Part shown: piece after piece, positions 16,811-26,800 of the stretch
How the letters are laid out: each line of letters begins with the position of its first letter
Numbering within the stretch: the stretch's first letter is position 1
Source: DAISIL01 sp036822015
GTDB lineage: Bacteria > Bacteroidota > Bacteroidia > Cytophagales > Bernardetiaceae
Length of the DNA: 40,727 bases
Direction of reading: 5' to 3'
NCBI GenBank assembly: GCA_036822015.1
Contig: DAISIL010000025.1
Coordinates: 1-40,727, forward strand
Program-made: the position numbers and the translations under genes
The notes under the pieces: model-generated
Told to the model about the DNA's origin: nothing
Database searches by the model: none
Seen by the model: the letters and a program-made list of their open reading frames with translations, nothing else

Positions 16811-17905
16811 ATGAAAAAACACTATCTCCTCCTCGTTTTCTTATTGTTTGTGCAACATCTGTTGGCTCAAGAATACACCTTTGAGCAACTGGCACAAGAA
16901 CCCGTTCAGATAGCACAGCGTCCCCAGGCCACCGGCATTGAGGAGGCAGGTGATACTACTTTTACAATTTATGGCAACGCTTCTGTCCCGTTTCGGCTTT
17001 ATTTTGTGCATGGTGAGCAATACCATCACATCCTCAACCCAAACCCGATGGGTTTGCAAATCAATGGGCAAGACTTGAAGTTTTTTTGTAATATCGAGAT
17101 GTCTAAGCCCATTAGTACCAGTATGTTTTTGGATATTTATGAGTTTGAATATCTCGGGCGTAAGTACCTTAACTTTTTTAGCTTTCGTGAGGACTGTATC
17201 AGCAAGGGCTGTGCTTATCGCTGCTTTAATATTTTTGACATTACGGATGCAAATGATGTAAAACCTTATTCTTTTGCTAGTATTTTTGGTGAAGTGTCTT
17301 CTTTTGGCGATTTTAATAGCGACGGTATCATTGATTTCGTGAGGACTGTTCCCAAACCCGTCTCCGAACTCACGCCCGAGCAGCGCGATAATGGAGCTAC
17401 GCACTGCCTAACGACTGTCTATACGATGAAAGAGGGTAAGATCATGCAGCTCAAAAAAGAGGGCAGTGCGTATTACATCTTTTTGGCCGCAGAAGATGAA
17501 TCACTTTCTCAATTTTCGGTGGTGGAGGCGGATTGGTTTTTCCCATTCAAGGACAAAGCCGGCAATCCGATGCCCAACAAACCCTATTTCCCTCCGTATA
17601 TTTCATTTGACCCACGGAATAATTTTCTCTACGATACCAAAGGGTTTCGGGTAGAAAAACGCAACTGGGTCATCCACATAGATAATTTTATGGACATAGA
17701 CGGTGCCCTGGATATGGCCGACGATCTGACCCAAAGTGGTGTCGAACATGTGTACATCATGATCGACCAGTATAACCGAGAAATTACATTTATGGTTCTG
17801 ATTGGTAACTTTTGGGATCGTGAGAAAACAGTTGATTATCAAAAGGAATTGACCCAAAAATTTAATATCAAAGGTGAATTGCTTAACATTCGGAAAAATT
17901 TCTAA
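16811..17905 (+). CDS. Secreted protein with Ca-loop-like motif and SPOR-like C-terminus (paralog A)
   Basis: 364 residues. Signal peptide ~1-20 (ends HLLAQ). The body is conserved with the next gene: ILNPNP, MFLDIYEFEYL, FREDC, PYSFASI, FGDFNSDGIIDF. The Dx(N/D)xDGxxD stretch (~167-175) looks like a Ca-binding loop of FG-GAP/dockerin type. A Cys cluster lies at 129/134/138. Residues ~285-360 (WVIHIDNF, DGALDMADDLTQSG, MVLIGNFWDREKTVDYQKEL) have the shape of a SPOR peptidoglycan-binding domain. Local base composition looks more A/T-rich than the neighbouring genes. I do not recognise the full family. Function unknown; a cell-wall-associated periplasmic role is inferred. Confidence 0.8.
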   Translation: MKKHYLLLVFLLFVQHLLAQEYTFEQLAQEPVQIAQRPQATGIEEAGDTTFTIYGNASVPFRLYFVHGEQYHHILNPNPMGLQINGQDLKFFCNIEMSKPISTSMFLDIYEFEYLGRKYLNFFSFREDCISKGCAYRCFNIFDITDANDVKPYSFASIFGEVSSFGDFNSDGIIDFVRTVPKPVSELTPEQRDNGATHCLTTVYTMKEGKIMQLKKEGSAYYIFLAAEDESLSQFSVVEADWFFPFKDKAGNPMPNKPYFPPYISFDPRNNFLYDTKGFRVEKRNWVIHIDNFMDIDGALDMADDLTQSGVEHVYIMIDQYNREITFMVLIGNFWDREKTVDYQKELTQKFNIKGELLNIRKNF

Positions 17906-17912
17906 ATAGCTT

Positions 17913-19043
17913 ATGAACCTTCGCACCAAAGTAGGATGTCTTATTTGTCTTTCGTATCTCTTGTATGCCTTCACTTTGCTGGGGCAGGAGAAAGACGTTA
18001 CGGCATTTTCGCTCAAAGACCTTAATCAACAGCCTATCGAGATCAAGCACCGTTTACAGGTGAAGGATTTTGCGGAGATGGGTGATACGAGCCTCATCAC
18101 CTATGATTCTAAGATGGTAGAACAGATACAGGTATATTCGATTTATATCGAAGGGAGCCATCCGATCCTAAATCCCAATCCTACGGGGCTTATCATCAAT
18201 GGCAAAAAATATAATTTTTATTGCAGCCCGGAACGCTCGCAGGTCAAATATTTGAGTGCGTTCATGGATATTTATGAATTTAGTTATTTGAATCGCAACT
18301 ATATTTGTTTCTTTGCTTTTCGAGAGGATTGTATCAATAAGTGCCGCTACCGCTGCTATAACGTCTATGACGTAACCGATCCCAATGACATTCAATCTTA
18401 TTCGTTTGCGAGCATCTACGACGGTACAGAATCTTTTGGAGACTTCAATCATGATGGAAAAATGGATTTTGTCGTGATGGCGCCCAAGTCCCCAGAAAGT
18501 TATTTGGTCTCAGAAAAGGATGATGATTTTCGCGCTAACGTACTCGTTACTGCCTACACCCTCCGAGAGAGCTACGCAGAGGAGATTTTTAAAGCAGACA
18601 ACGGTACGCCTTACTACATCTATATCAAGCCCCAAGCCGATGATCTCTCTTCATTTACGGTGCTGCAAACAGATTGGTTTGTGCCGCTCAAAAGTGCCTC
18701 CGGTCAGCCCCTGCCACCAAAATCTTATTATCCCGAGTATGTCTCCTTTGATCCCATGAACGACTTCATTTACGACTCGAGAGGATACCGGGTGGACAAA
18801 AAAAATTGGGTCTTGCACCTAAGCGAGTTTCCCGATATGGAGGGCGCCCAGGACTTCTGTAACGAACTCAAAGAAGCTGGATTTAGAGAAGCCTATATCC
18901 TTGTCGATCAGTATAATGATATTACCTTTCACGTCCTGTACGGCAACTACTGGGGGCGCGAACGCGCCGAAGAAATGCGACGAAAACTCTACGAGCAGAC
19001 GCGCCTGGAAGGAACCCTCAAAAACATCCGAAAAGATTTTTAA
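17913..19043 (+). CDS. Secreted protein with Ca-loop-like motif and SPOR-like C-terminus (paralog B)
   Basis: 376 residues, a diverged tandem copy of the preceding gene, 7 bp downstream. Signal peptide ~1-25 (FTLLGQ). Shared landmarks are ILNPNPTGLIING, FMDIYEFSYL, AFREDCINKCRYRCYNVYD (Cys140/144/148), SYSFASIYDG and FGDFNHDGKMDFV. The C-terminal ~75 residues (WVLHLSEFPDMEGAQDFCNE, then FHVLYGNYWGRERAEEMRRK) again look like SPOR. The Cys spacing differs from copy A (C-x3-C-x3-C instead of C-x4-C-x3-C). The next gene starts 2 bp after its stop, so translation is likely coupled. Function unknown. Confidence 0.8.
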   Translation: MNLRTKVGCLICLSYLLYAFTLLGQEKDVTAFSLKDLNQQPIEIKHRLQVKDFAEMGDTSLITYDSKMVEQIQVYSIYIEGSHPILNPNPTGLIINGKKYNFYCSPERSQVKYLSAFMDIYEFSYLNRNYICFFAFREDCINKCRYRCYNVYDVTDPNDIQSYSFASIYDGTESFGDFNHDGKMDFVVMAPKSPESYLVSEKDDDFRANVLVTAYTLRESYAEEIFKADNGTPYYIYIKPQADDLSSFTVLQTDWFVPLKSASGQPLPPKSYYPEYVSFDPMNDFIYDSRGYRVDKKNWVLHLSEFPDMEGAQDFCNELKEAGFREAYILVDQYNDITFHVLYGNYWGRERAEEMRRKLYEQTRLEGTLKNIRKDF

Positions 19044-19045
19044 CC

Positions 19046-19459
19046 ATGCTCATCACCCTATCCCAGAAGGCGCATTTTAACGCCCTCTACACTACCCACA
19101 ACCCCCATTGGTCAGCCGAACAAAACGAAGCCGCCTTTGGTAAAAATCACCAAGAAAACCCGCGTTTTCATGGACACAACTACAACATCCAGGTTACACT
19201 ACAAGGGCAGCCCGAAGACCTCCAAACAGGTATGCTGTATCCCCTGCCTGACCTCAAAAAGCTGATAAAAAATGAAGTCGAAGAGCGTTTCGATCACAAA
19301 AACCTCTATCTTGATCTCGACGATTTTAAAGATACCATCCCGACCGTAGAAGCTATGGCCGTGCGTATCTGGCACATCTTGCGCCCGCATCTCCCCCAAC
19401 ACCTGCACCTACACGTACAGGTAGCTGCCACCGACGAACAGATGGCTACCTACGGCTAA
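19046..19459 (+). CDS. 6-pyruvoyl-tetrahydropterin synthase/QueD-family protein lacking the catalytic Cys
   Basis: 137 residues. PTPS/QueD enzymes act on dihydroneopterin triphosphate in queuosine, biopterin or folate routes. The zinc ligands are His10 (KAHFNA), His42 and His44 (HGHNY). DHKNLYLD (Asp83, His84) and PTVEAM (Glu102) are kept. The catalytic Cys normally found in FGKC...HGHNY is replaced: here it reads FGKNHQENPRFHGHNY, with Asn34 and a longer loop. Glu37 lies in that loop. There is no Cys in the whole protein. It may have a PTPS-III-like or otherwise altered activity. Start is 2 bp after paralog B; a decarboxylase follows after 20 bp. Confidence 0.9.
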   Translation: MLITLSQKAHFNALYTTHNPHWSAEQNEAAFGKNHQENPRFHGHNYNIQVTLQGQPEDLQTGMLYPLPDLKKLIKNEVEERFDHKNLYLDLDDFKDTIPTVEAMAVRIWHILRPHLPQHLHLHVQVAATDEQMATYG

Positions 19460-19479
19460 CCAAACCATACCGTACTTGT

Positions 19480-20799
19480 ATGCCAACAGACCTCCAGCTC
19501 CTGGCTCATGCCCTCCAGACGCTACAGCAAGGCTTTGACCAAAAACCAGACGCGCTCCCAGACGATCCTGCCATTGGCGATGCCCTCCTCCAGGCAGCAG
19601 AACGCCTGCACGACAATTATCCCTACTTTCAGGATAGCTATGCCGGACAGATGATTAAGCCGCCCCATGCTGTGGCGCGGCTGGCCTACATGCTCGCCCT
19701 TTACATCAATCCCAATAACCACGCCCTGGATGGCGGACGAGCTAGCTCGGCCATGGAAAAAGAAGCCATCCAGCAACTGGCCCACATGATCGGCTGGACA
19801 GATGCCCTCGCACACCTGACCAGCAGCGGCACAATCGCCAACCTGGAAGCCCTATGGGTGGCGCATCGGTTACATCCCCACCAAAAAATCCTTGCCTCTT
19901 CACAAGCGCACTACACGCATAAGCGCATATCCGAAGTTTTGGGTATCGACTTTGAGGAAATACCTTACGTGTACGGGCAACTTGACCTACAAGCCCTCGA
20001 AAAGCGGCTTCAAAAAGGGGACGTTGGTACGCTTGTCCTGACCCTCGGCACTACGGGGATGGGTATCGTTGAGCCACTGGGCCAAGTCCTGGATTTGCGT
20101 GATCGCTATGGCTTCCGCTTGCACCTCGACGCGGCCTACGGTGGGTATTTCGTGCTTTCGGAGACCTTATCGGCGGAGGTTCGGGCGCGATACGATCAGA
20201 TAAAAGCCGCTGATAGTCTGGTGATTGATCCCCACAAACATGGACTTCAGCCCTATGGTTGCGGGGCAGTGCTTTTTCGGGATGCTGCCGTGGGGCGGTT
20301 CTACAAGCACGACTCGCCCTACACGTATTTCTCTTCGGAGGAACTGCACCTGGGCGAAATCAGCCTCGAATGCTCGCGGGCTGGCGCATCGGCGGTCGCG
20401 CTCTGGACGACACTCAAAGTTTTTCCGTTGGAGCGCAACGGGCGTTTTGCTCGGGAGATTCTTGATCCGTGCTTAGCTGCGGCGCGGCGTTTGTACACGC
20501 TCCTGGATGCCGATGATCGCTTTTTGCCCGTAGCATACCCCGATCTGGACATTGTGGTTTGGTCGCCGGTAGGGGAGAGCCTCTCTGCGGCTAGCGCCGA
20601 ATCGCGGCGTATTTTTGCGGCGGTAGCGGAGCGCGGGTTACATCTGGCTTTGCTGAACTATCCCGCCGAACAACTGCCAGAGGCTTTTGAGGCTTTCCAT
20701 AGAGATCAGCCCTACCTCACCTGCCTGCGTAGCTGCCTGATGAAGCCCACGCACCTGGACTTTGTCCCCGAGTTGTGGCGGATTGTGGCTACGGTTTAG
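19480..20799 (+). CDS. Group II PLP-dependent decarboxylase
   Basis: 439 residues, fold type I PLP enzyme of the aromatic-amino-acid/glutamate/diaminobutyrate decarboxylase family. The Schiff-base Lys is Lys253 (VIDPHKHGLQPYGCG). Asp217 (LHLDAAYGG) should hold the pyridine nitrogen, and His144 (SSQAHYTHKRI) should stack on the ring. LTSSGTIANLEALW (113-126) binds the phosphate. The substrate cannot be fixed by eye. It follows the PTPS-like gene by 20 bp and overlaps the convergent BCCT gene by 11 bp at the 3' end. Confidence 0.93.
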   Translation: MPTDLQLLAHALQTLQQGFDQKPDALPDDPAIGDALLQAAERLHDNYPYFQDSYAGQMIKPPHAVARLAYMLALYINPNNHALDGGRASSAMEKEAIQQLAHMIGWTDALAHLTSSGTIANLEALWVAHRLHPHQKILASSQAHYTHKRISEVLGIDFEEIPYVYGQLDLQALEKRLQKGDVGTLVLTLGTTGMGIVEPLGQVLDLRDRYGFRLHLDAAYGGYFVLSETLSAEVRARYDQIKAADSLVIDPHKHGLQPYGCGAVLFRDAAVGRFYKHDSPYTYFSSEELHLGEISLECSRAGASAVALWTTLKVFPLERNGRFAREILDPCLAAARRLYTLLDADDRFLPVAYPDLDIVVWSPVGESLSAASAESRRIFAAVAERGLHLALLNYPAEQLPEAFEAFHRDQPYLTCLRSCLMKPTHLDFVPELWRIVATV

Positions 20800-22294
20800 G
20801 GAGCCTTTTTTGTTCTGCCCGAAGGCCCTTGTAAAGGCTGACACACATCAGCAAGAGCAGCAAAGCCAGAGGCAGCCCCGTAGAGATCACGGCCGTTTGC
20901 ATGGCTTTCAGGCCGCCGCCGATCAACAAAGTAGCCGCCACTACGCCCTCCGTCATCGCCCAAAAGATGCGCTGCCCTACGGGAGCGTGTAGCTTGCCCC
21001 CAGCCGTAATGCTATCAATGACCAGAGAACCTGAATCGGAGGAGGTGATAAAAAAGCTCGTTACTAGCACAATGCCCACCAAAGAAGTCAAAAAAGACCA
21101 GGGATAAGCCGCCAACATCACAAAGAGTGCCGTGGAGGTATCCGCACTCACCGCCTCGCCAATCGCAGCTATATCGTTCATATCCAGGTAGATCGCTGAT
21201 CCACCAAAAACACTCATCCAAAAGAAACTCAACAGGCTAGGTACCAATATCACCCCCAGGACAAACTCACGTACCGTGCGCCCCTTCGAGACCCGAGCAA
21301 TAAACAAGCCCACAAAAGGAGACCAGGAAATCCACCAGGCCCAATAGACAATCGTCCAGTCGTGCTGCCAATGGGTGGGTTGGTAGGCTTCGGCCCAGGT
21401 GCTAATCCTGAAAAAATCTTGCAAGTAAGCACCAATATTTTGCGTAAAGCTGTTGAACAAAAAGACCGTCGGGCCCAAAAAAAGCACCAGTACCAAAAAC
21501 AAAAAACCGATCCGAATATTGAGTTCGCTCAACACCCTAACTCCCTTGTCTAGCCCCAGGATAACCGATACGGTGGCTGCCCCGGTTATCAAAGCGATGA
21601 GCAGTAGCTCAAACCACTCCTCGTTGGGCAGACCAAACAGATGATGCAAGCCCGACCCGACCTGCTGCACACCAAGCCCGAGCGAAGTAGCTAGCCCAAA
21701 AAGCGTTGCCAGTACAGCTAGCACGTCGATCAGATCGCCCCACCGCCCATGAATCCGATTGCCGATCAAGGGATAAAACACGGAGCGCAACGAAAGCGGT
21801 AGCCCCTTACTGAACGTAAAAAAAGCCAGGGACAAGCCCACAACGGCATATATGGCCCAGGCATGAATCCCCCAATGCAAGAACGTAAACTTAAAAGCCG
21901 TCTGGACGGCTTCCCGCTCGTTATTGACGGCTATGGGCGGGCTATGATAATGCAGCACCGGCTCGGCCACCGAAAAGTACAGCAGCCCAATCCCCATACC
22001 CGCAGAAAACAACATCGAAAACCAAGCAAAGGTGCTAAAATCAGGCTTGGCCCTCGCCCCGCCCAGGCGCAAACGCCCCAGAGGACTGGCGGCCAGAAAA
22101 AGCCCAAAAACCAAAAAAATGTTCACAGACAAAATAAAAAACCAGCCCATCGTCTGGGACATGATGCGCTGTGCCTGGGCGAAAAACACTTCTACGGGAT
22201 CGCCCACCAGAAGCGTAACCGCAATAAAAACAAAAATCAAGATCACCGACGGGACAAAGACGGGCTTGTAAATATCAAAATACTTTCTGGCCAT
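20789..22294 (-). CDS. BCCT-family (betaine/choline/carnitine) transporter
   Basis: 501 residues from the ATG at 22294, 5 bp after the susD stop. An alternative start at 22315 would overlap susD. About 12 membrane helices are expected. The BCCT signature is clear: WAWWISWSPFVGLFIARVSK, followed by GRTVREFVLGVILVPSLLSF. GMGIGLLYFSVAEPVLHY and WGIHAWAIYAVVGL are also typical. The family moves quaternary ammonium osmolytes, usually with Na+ or H+, across the inner membrane. The position directly after susCD suggests the pair passes its substrate to this carrier. Exact substrate unknown. Confidence 0.95.
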   Translation of the reverse strand: MARKYFDIYKPVFVPSVILIFVFIAVTLLVGDPVEVFFAQAQRIMSQTMGWFFILSVNIFLVFGLFLAASPLGRLRLGGARAKPDFSTFAWFSMLFSAGMGIGLLYFSVAEPVLHYHSPPIAVNNEREAVQTAFKFTFLHWGIHAWAIYAVVGLSLAFFTFSKGLPLSLRSVFYPLIGNRIHGRWGDLIDVLAVLATLFGLATSLGLGVQQVGSGLHHLFGLPNEEWFELLLIALITGAATVSVILGLDKGVRVLSELNIRIGFLFLVLVLFLGPTVFLFNSFTQNIGAYLQDFFRISTWAEAYQPTHWQHDWTIVYWAWWISWSPFVGLFIARVSKGRTVREFVLGVILVPSLLSFFWMSVFGGSAIYLDMNDIAAIGEAVSADTSTALFVMLAAYPWSFLTSLVGIVLVTSFFITSSDSGSLVIDSITAGGKLHAPVGQRIFWAMTEGVVAATLLIGGGLKAMQTAVISTGLPLALLLLLMCVSLYKGLRAEQKRLPKP

Positions 22295-22299
22295 GGGTC

Positions 22300-23799
22300 T
22301 TAGCGGACAAGCCACATCTCGGCGTTGAAGTCATTACGCCCCCCCAGCCGCTCAATGGCAGCCGTGTAGTTATCAGCGTTCAGGCTTTGCTCCTGCCCTG
22401 GATACCGAAAACGCATCGGCAAAACATCGCCGTTGAGGTTTTCGCAGGGAGCTTCCAAAAAAGAAATTCTATCCCAATTTCTGCCCTCTTCGATGTACCA
22501 TCGCCGAACTTCAAAGTACGGTTCTAGCCCATGAAAATACAGGGCAAGCCATTTTTGCTTTCGGATATTATCCAGATCAATCGTTTGAGCGATCCCCGAA
22601 TTTTGGTAAAAATCATTGAACCCAGCCCAGCCTGAGGCGTTCATGTCCACTTGATGATACAAGATAGAAGCCTGTACACCAGCCCTGTAGTAGGTCGCAG
22701 CATCGGCACTGATCCAACCTTTGGCGGCAGCTTCGGCGATCAAGAAAGTCACTTCGCTGTACGTCATCAGGATACCTTCGGCGTAGGGCAGTGCCAGGTC
22801 AGGGGCCGTTACGCGGTCGGGTACGTTGTAATACTGCACGCCTAGCCGAGAACCAGCCTTGCTACAGTTGTCCGAGTTGGAGCCATTGACGGCTCCCAGA
22901 AAAACTGCCGTTTGCCCATCAAAGGCATCATTGATCGGACGAGCGTAGCGAAACAATCTCGGGTCGTTGATGGCATCCAGGGCCTGGATGGCTTGCTGAC
23001 TGATAGCGACGGCATCAAAGTCGCCCGTTTTGAGCGGCAAAAGGGGATATTGGTTTGGGAAAGTGTTCGTATAGACGAGGGTGGCATTATCGAGGTTGCT
23101 GTTCATGATGGGACGGCTATTGAAGACCTCCGCAAATCGGGCGGGGGCATCGGGTAGCTTTTGGCTTGCTGTCATCAGGAGGCGCAATGTCAAGGAGTTG
23201 GCTAGCTTCTGCCAACGTACCGGATCGTTGTTGAGCAGTATATCACCGCTGATATTGCCTTGTCCCTGTTGGGCAAGTAAGTCGTTGGCTCGCTTGAGTT
23301 GCGCCAACAAGTCCGGATAAATCTCCTCTTGGGGGGTGTAGCTAGGCGTAAAATTTCCTTCGCGGCCTTGCAAAGCCATCGTGTATGGGATGTCGCCGTA
23401 GGCGTTGGTGAGGTTGGCGTATATCCAGACCTTCAAGACAAGAGCTACGCCTTCGAGCGTTGTGTTGTTGGTCTGTATGGCCAGGCGTTCGACGGCTTCT
23501 ACGTCGGTGAGCGTTTGATAAAACCCCTCCCAAACTGCGGGAAAGGGTGACTGCCAGTTGTAGGCATCAACCTCCGTCCGTAGTGTTTTGGCTGTGAGCT
23601 GGGCGGCGTTGTTGGCGAGCAAGAAAGATTGTTCGACAGAAATATTGATGCCGGATCGAATGGCGGATGCCAGCAAGACATCCGGAGTAACCGCCGTGGG
23701 TTCGTTGGGGTTGAGGTTCATGTCCTCAAACGAGCCACAACTCCAAAGTCCGGTAGTCAGGAAAAGCAATAGCAAAAGAAATGATCGGTAGATGTACAT
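22300..23799 (-). CDS. SusD/RagB-family outer-membrane lipoprotein
   Basis: 499 residues. The signal peptide ends at a lipobox Cys (TGLWSC). NLNPNEPT near the mature N-terminus, VALVLKVWIYANLTNAYGDI, YSEVTFLIAEAAAKGW and the C-terminal LDNIRKQKWLALYFHGLEPY (TPR-containing SusD fold) are family marks. SusD-like proteins form the lid of the SusC channel and bind the nutrient. It starts 25 bp after susC and is followed by a BCCT transporter instead of glycoside hydrolases, so a non-glycan substrate is plausible. Confidence 0.96.
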   Translation of the reverse strand: MYIYRSFLLLLLFLTTGLWSCGSFEDMNLNPNEPTAVTPDVLLASAIRSGINISVEQSFLLANNAAQLTAKTLRTEVDAYNWQSPFPAVWEGFYQTLTDVEAVERLAIQTNNTTLEGVALVLKVWIYANLTNAYGDIPYTMALQGREGNFTPSYTPQEEIYPDLLAQLKRANDLLAQQGQGNISGDILLNNDPVRWQKLANSLTLRLLMTASQKLPDAPARFAEVFNSRPIMNSNLDNATLVYTNTFPNQYPLLPLKTGDFDAVAISQQAIQALDAINDPRLFRYARPINDAFDGQTAVFLGAVNGSNSDNCSKAGSRLGVQYYNVPDRVTAPDLALPYAEGILMTYSEVTFLIAEAAAKGWISADAATYYRAGVQASILYHQVDMNASGWAGFNDFYQNSGIAQTIDLDNIRKQKWLALYFHGLEPYFEVRRWYIEEGRNWDRISFLEAPCENLNGDVLPMRFRYPGQEQSLNADNYTAAIERLGGRNDFNAEMWLVR

Positions 23800-23824
23800 A
23801 ACAAAAAAAAGGTTTTGGTAGAAA

Positions 23825-26800
23825 CTAAAATCCTAAATGAACAGAAAAGCCATAACTGCGCGTCGAGGGTAGCTGTGTACTCTCAAAGCCATTGACAAAC
23901 AAGCCGTTCCGAATGGAGTATGTCTCGGGGTCTATGGTGGGAACCTTTGAGAAGAGCAGGAGATTGCGCCCAATCAAGGCTAGGCGTGCGCTACGAAAGC
24001 CTAATTTTTCTACCCAGCTCTTGGGCAGGCGATAGCTGATGCTGATCTGTCGGAGTTTAAAGTACGTGGCATCGTAGGTGGCCGCTTCGATGTTGTCGCG
24101 GTTGAAGCCATTTCCGTAGTAGTTGTAAAAATAGCCGGTGTATCCGGCACCGCCAGCGGGTACGACAACGTCGTTTTCGACGAGGTTTCCGGCATCGTCG
24201 TAACGCCAGCCCGGTCCGATAACGCCCCCTTCCTGCTCCAGGGTATAGACGGGATCGCCGTTTTGGTCATAGCTGACGGAGTAAACGGTTCTGCCATCGA
24301 GGGTGGATAGGTTGAGGTGGGGGTCGTCGTTGTTCGTGATGGCACCGCCGGTGTTGTAGAGGGCATGAGAGCGGGAATAGATTTTGCCGCCGATCTGCCC
24401 ATCAAAAAGAAAACTGAAAGAGAGGTTTTTGTAGTGGAAGGTGTTATTGAGACCTACGCGCAGGTCGGGTTGGTAGGAACCCGCTGATACTTTTTCGTCG
24501 GTCAGGAGGGGCAGGCCGTTTTCATGGATGATGCGTCCATCGGGGCCGCGCTGAAAGCCCAGGCCGTAGAGTTGCCCGAGCAGTTCTCCTTGTTCGGCGA
24601 CGTACTCCAGCCCTGCACCGCCATCTCCCGGGAAGACATTGGCAATGATGGCATACCGCCCACTCGTGATGACATCGGGCAGGCTTTCTACGATAGCGCG
24701 GTTGTGTCCGAGATTCAAGACGAGATCCCAGCTAAAATCACCCACTTCTACGGGACGGCCGGCGATCATCAGTTCTACGCCTTTGTTTCGGATTTCTCCG
24801 CCGTTGGTGAGTGTGAAGTCGTAGCCGCTAGAAGCTGCTACGGGCAGGCGAATGATTTGGTCAAAACTTAACATGTTGTAGTAAGTCAAATCAAGGCGCA
24901 AGCGGTCGGTAAACATCCGATAATCTAGCCCAAGCTCATAGGCTCGGGTGCGTTCGTTGGTCAGGTTGGGGTCTGCGATGGTGCGATTGGTGGAGAACGT
25001 CGGTTGGCTACCAAAGGTAGCCCCGGCGGTGAAGGTATTCCCGAAGGCATAAGGTGGGGCGCCGTTACCGACTTCGGCAAAAGAGCTGCGCACTTTGAAG
25101 AAAGAAACCGAGCGCGGCAAATCAAACATATCCGAAACAATGGCACTCAAAGCCAGTGCTGGGTAGCCAAAATCATAACTAGAGCCAGCTAGGCCTTTTT
25201 CGGGATTGACCAGGGTGCTGTTCCAGTCGTGGCGATAGCTGGCATCCAGGTAAAGGATGCCTTTGTAGCCCAGGGTAGTTGTCGCAAAGAGGGAGTTAAT
25301 GCTCGCCTGTGTCTGCCGAGATTCGGTCAGGACGACTGTGCCATTAGTGAGGGTATAGATGCTTTCGGAGGGGCCTTTCAGGCTCAACTCTGGGTTGTTG
25401 GCAATGAGGGTGTTGGCTTGTTGGCTCATTAGGTTTCCCCCAACGCTAAGGTCTAAATCAAAATCACCCAACTGCCCGGGCTTGGAGGCATAGGTCAGGA
25501 GGAGTTCGGCATTGGTTTCACTAAAACGTATTTCGTCTTCGCGGTAGCTGCCGTTTTCGCCTGGGGTTCCTTTGGTGGAAGGCGCACGGCGGTAGGCACG
25601 TCCTTCGTTTAGGAGGTCGGCACCGTATCGGAAGCGTGCCTTTAGGTTTTCGTTGAAGTCATAGCTTAGGTTGAGATTGCCGATCAAGCGGCGGCTCTCA
25701 AAGGAGTTGGTGTTTTCGTTGGCGATGAACCAGGGGTTGTTCACCCAAAGGTTTTCTACGTATCGCTGCTGAACACCCTCTCGTCCGGGTTCCCAGTAGT
25801 CGCGGAGGTCGTTGATTTCTACCTGACGCGGGAACCAAAGCCAGCCATACATGATCGAAGACGATTCGTCATAACCCGCATTGGGGATATTATCCGATCC
25901 CGAAAGGACATACATGGCGTTGGCGCGTATCTTCAATCGCCCATCGAGGAGCCTTCGCCCGATGCTGGTCTGGAAGGTGTTGCGGGTCAAGTTGGTGTTG
26001 GGGACAATACCTCGTCGTCCGAGGTTGCTGAACGAAAACCGCAGGTCGCTCTCTTCGGTGTAATGGTTGATGGAGATGTTGTTGGTATTCAGTAGCCCGG
26101 TACGAAAAAAATTGCGGACATTATCTGGGGCAGGCGTAAAAGGCACGGGTTGCCCCTCGGAGTTGAATTGCTTGATGAGCTGTCCGTTCATGCGCGGCCC
26201 CCAGTTTTCGCCGTATGCTTCGTAGTATTCTTTGTCTCCGATGTAGTTGGAGCCATCCTTGTAGCTGTACTTACCACCGCCACCAAAGCCAAATTCGTTT
26301 TGATAGTCCGGTAGTTTGAGGATGTCGTGGGCCATCAAAGAGGTATTGACCTCTACGCCCCAGCCGTCTTTGGATTTCCCGGCATCTTTACCCGTTTTGG
26401 TCTGAATCAAGATCACGCCGTTAGCAGCTCGGGAGCCATACAAGGCCGAAGCTGCGGCCCCTTTCAGAACATTGACCGATGCAATATCGTCTGTATTCAC
26501 GATCTGGGCGGCATTCCCAAAGTCAATCGTACTGGATCCGTTCAACCCGTCGTCGAAGCTGTACAAATCATTCGTGATCGGCATACCATTGACCACAAAA
26601 AGCGGTTGGTTATTGCCCAACAGGGAGGAAGCACCGCGTATGTTGATGTTGGCCGAAGCCGTGGGCCCCGATGCTCCCCCCGTGATGTACACCCCCGAAA
26701 TCTTTCCCGCCAAAGCATTGATGGGGTTCGTCGTCTTGACCGTCGAGACAGCCTCACCAGAAAGCTGCTGGACGGCATAACCCAAAGCCTTTTCCTCGCG

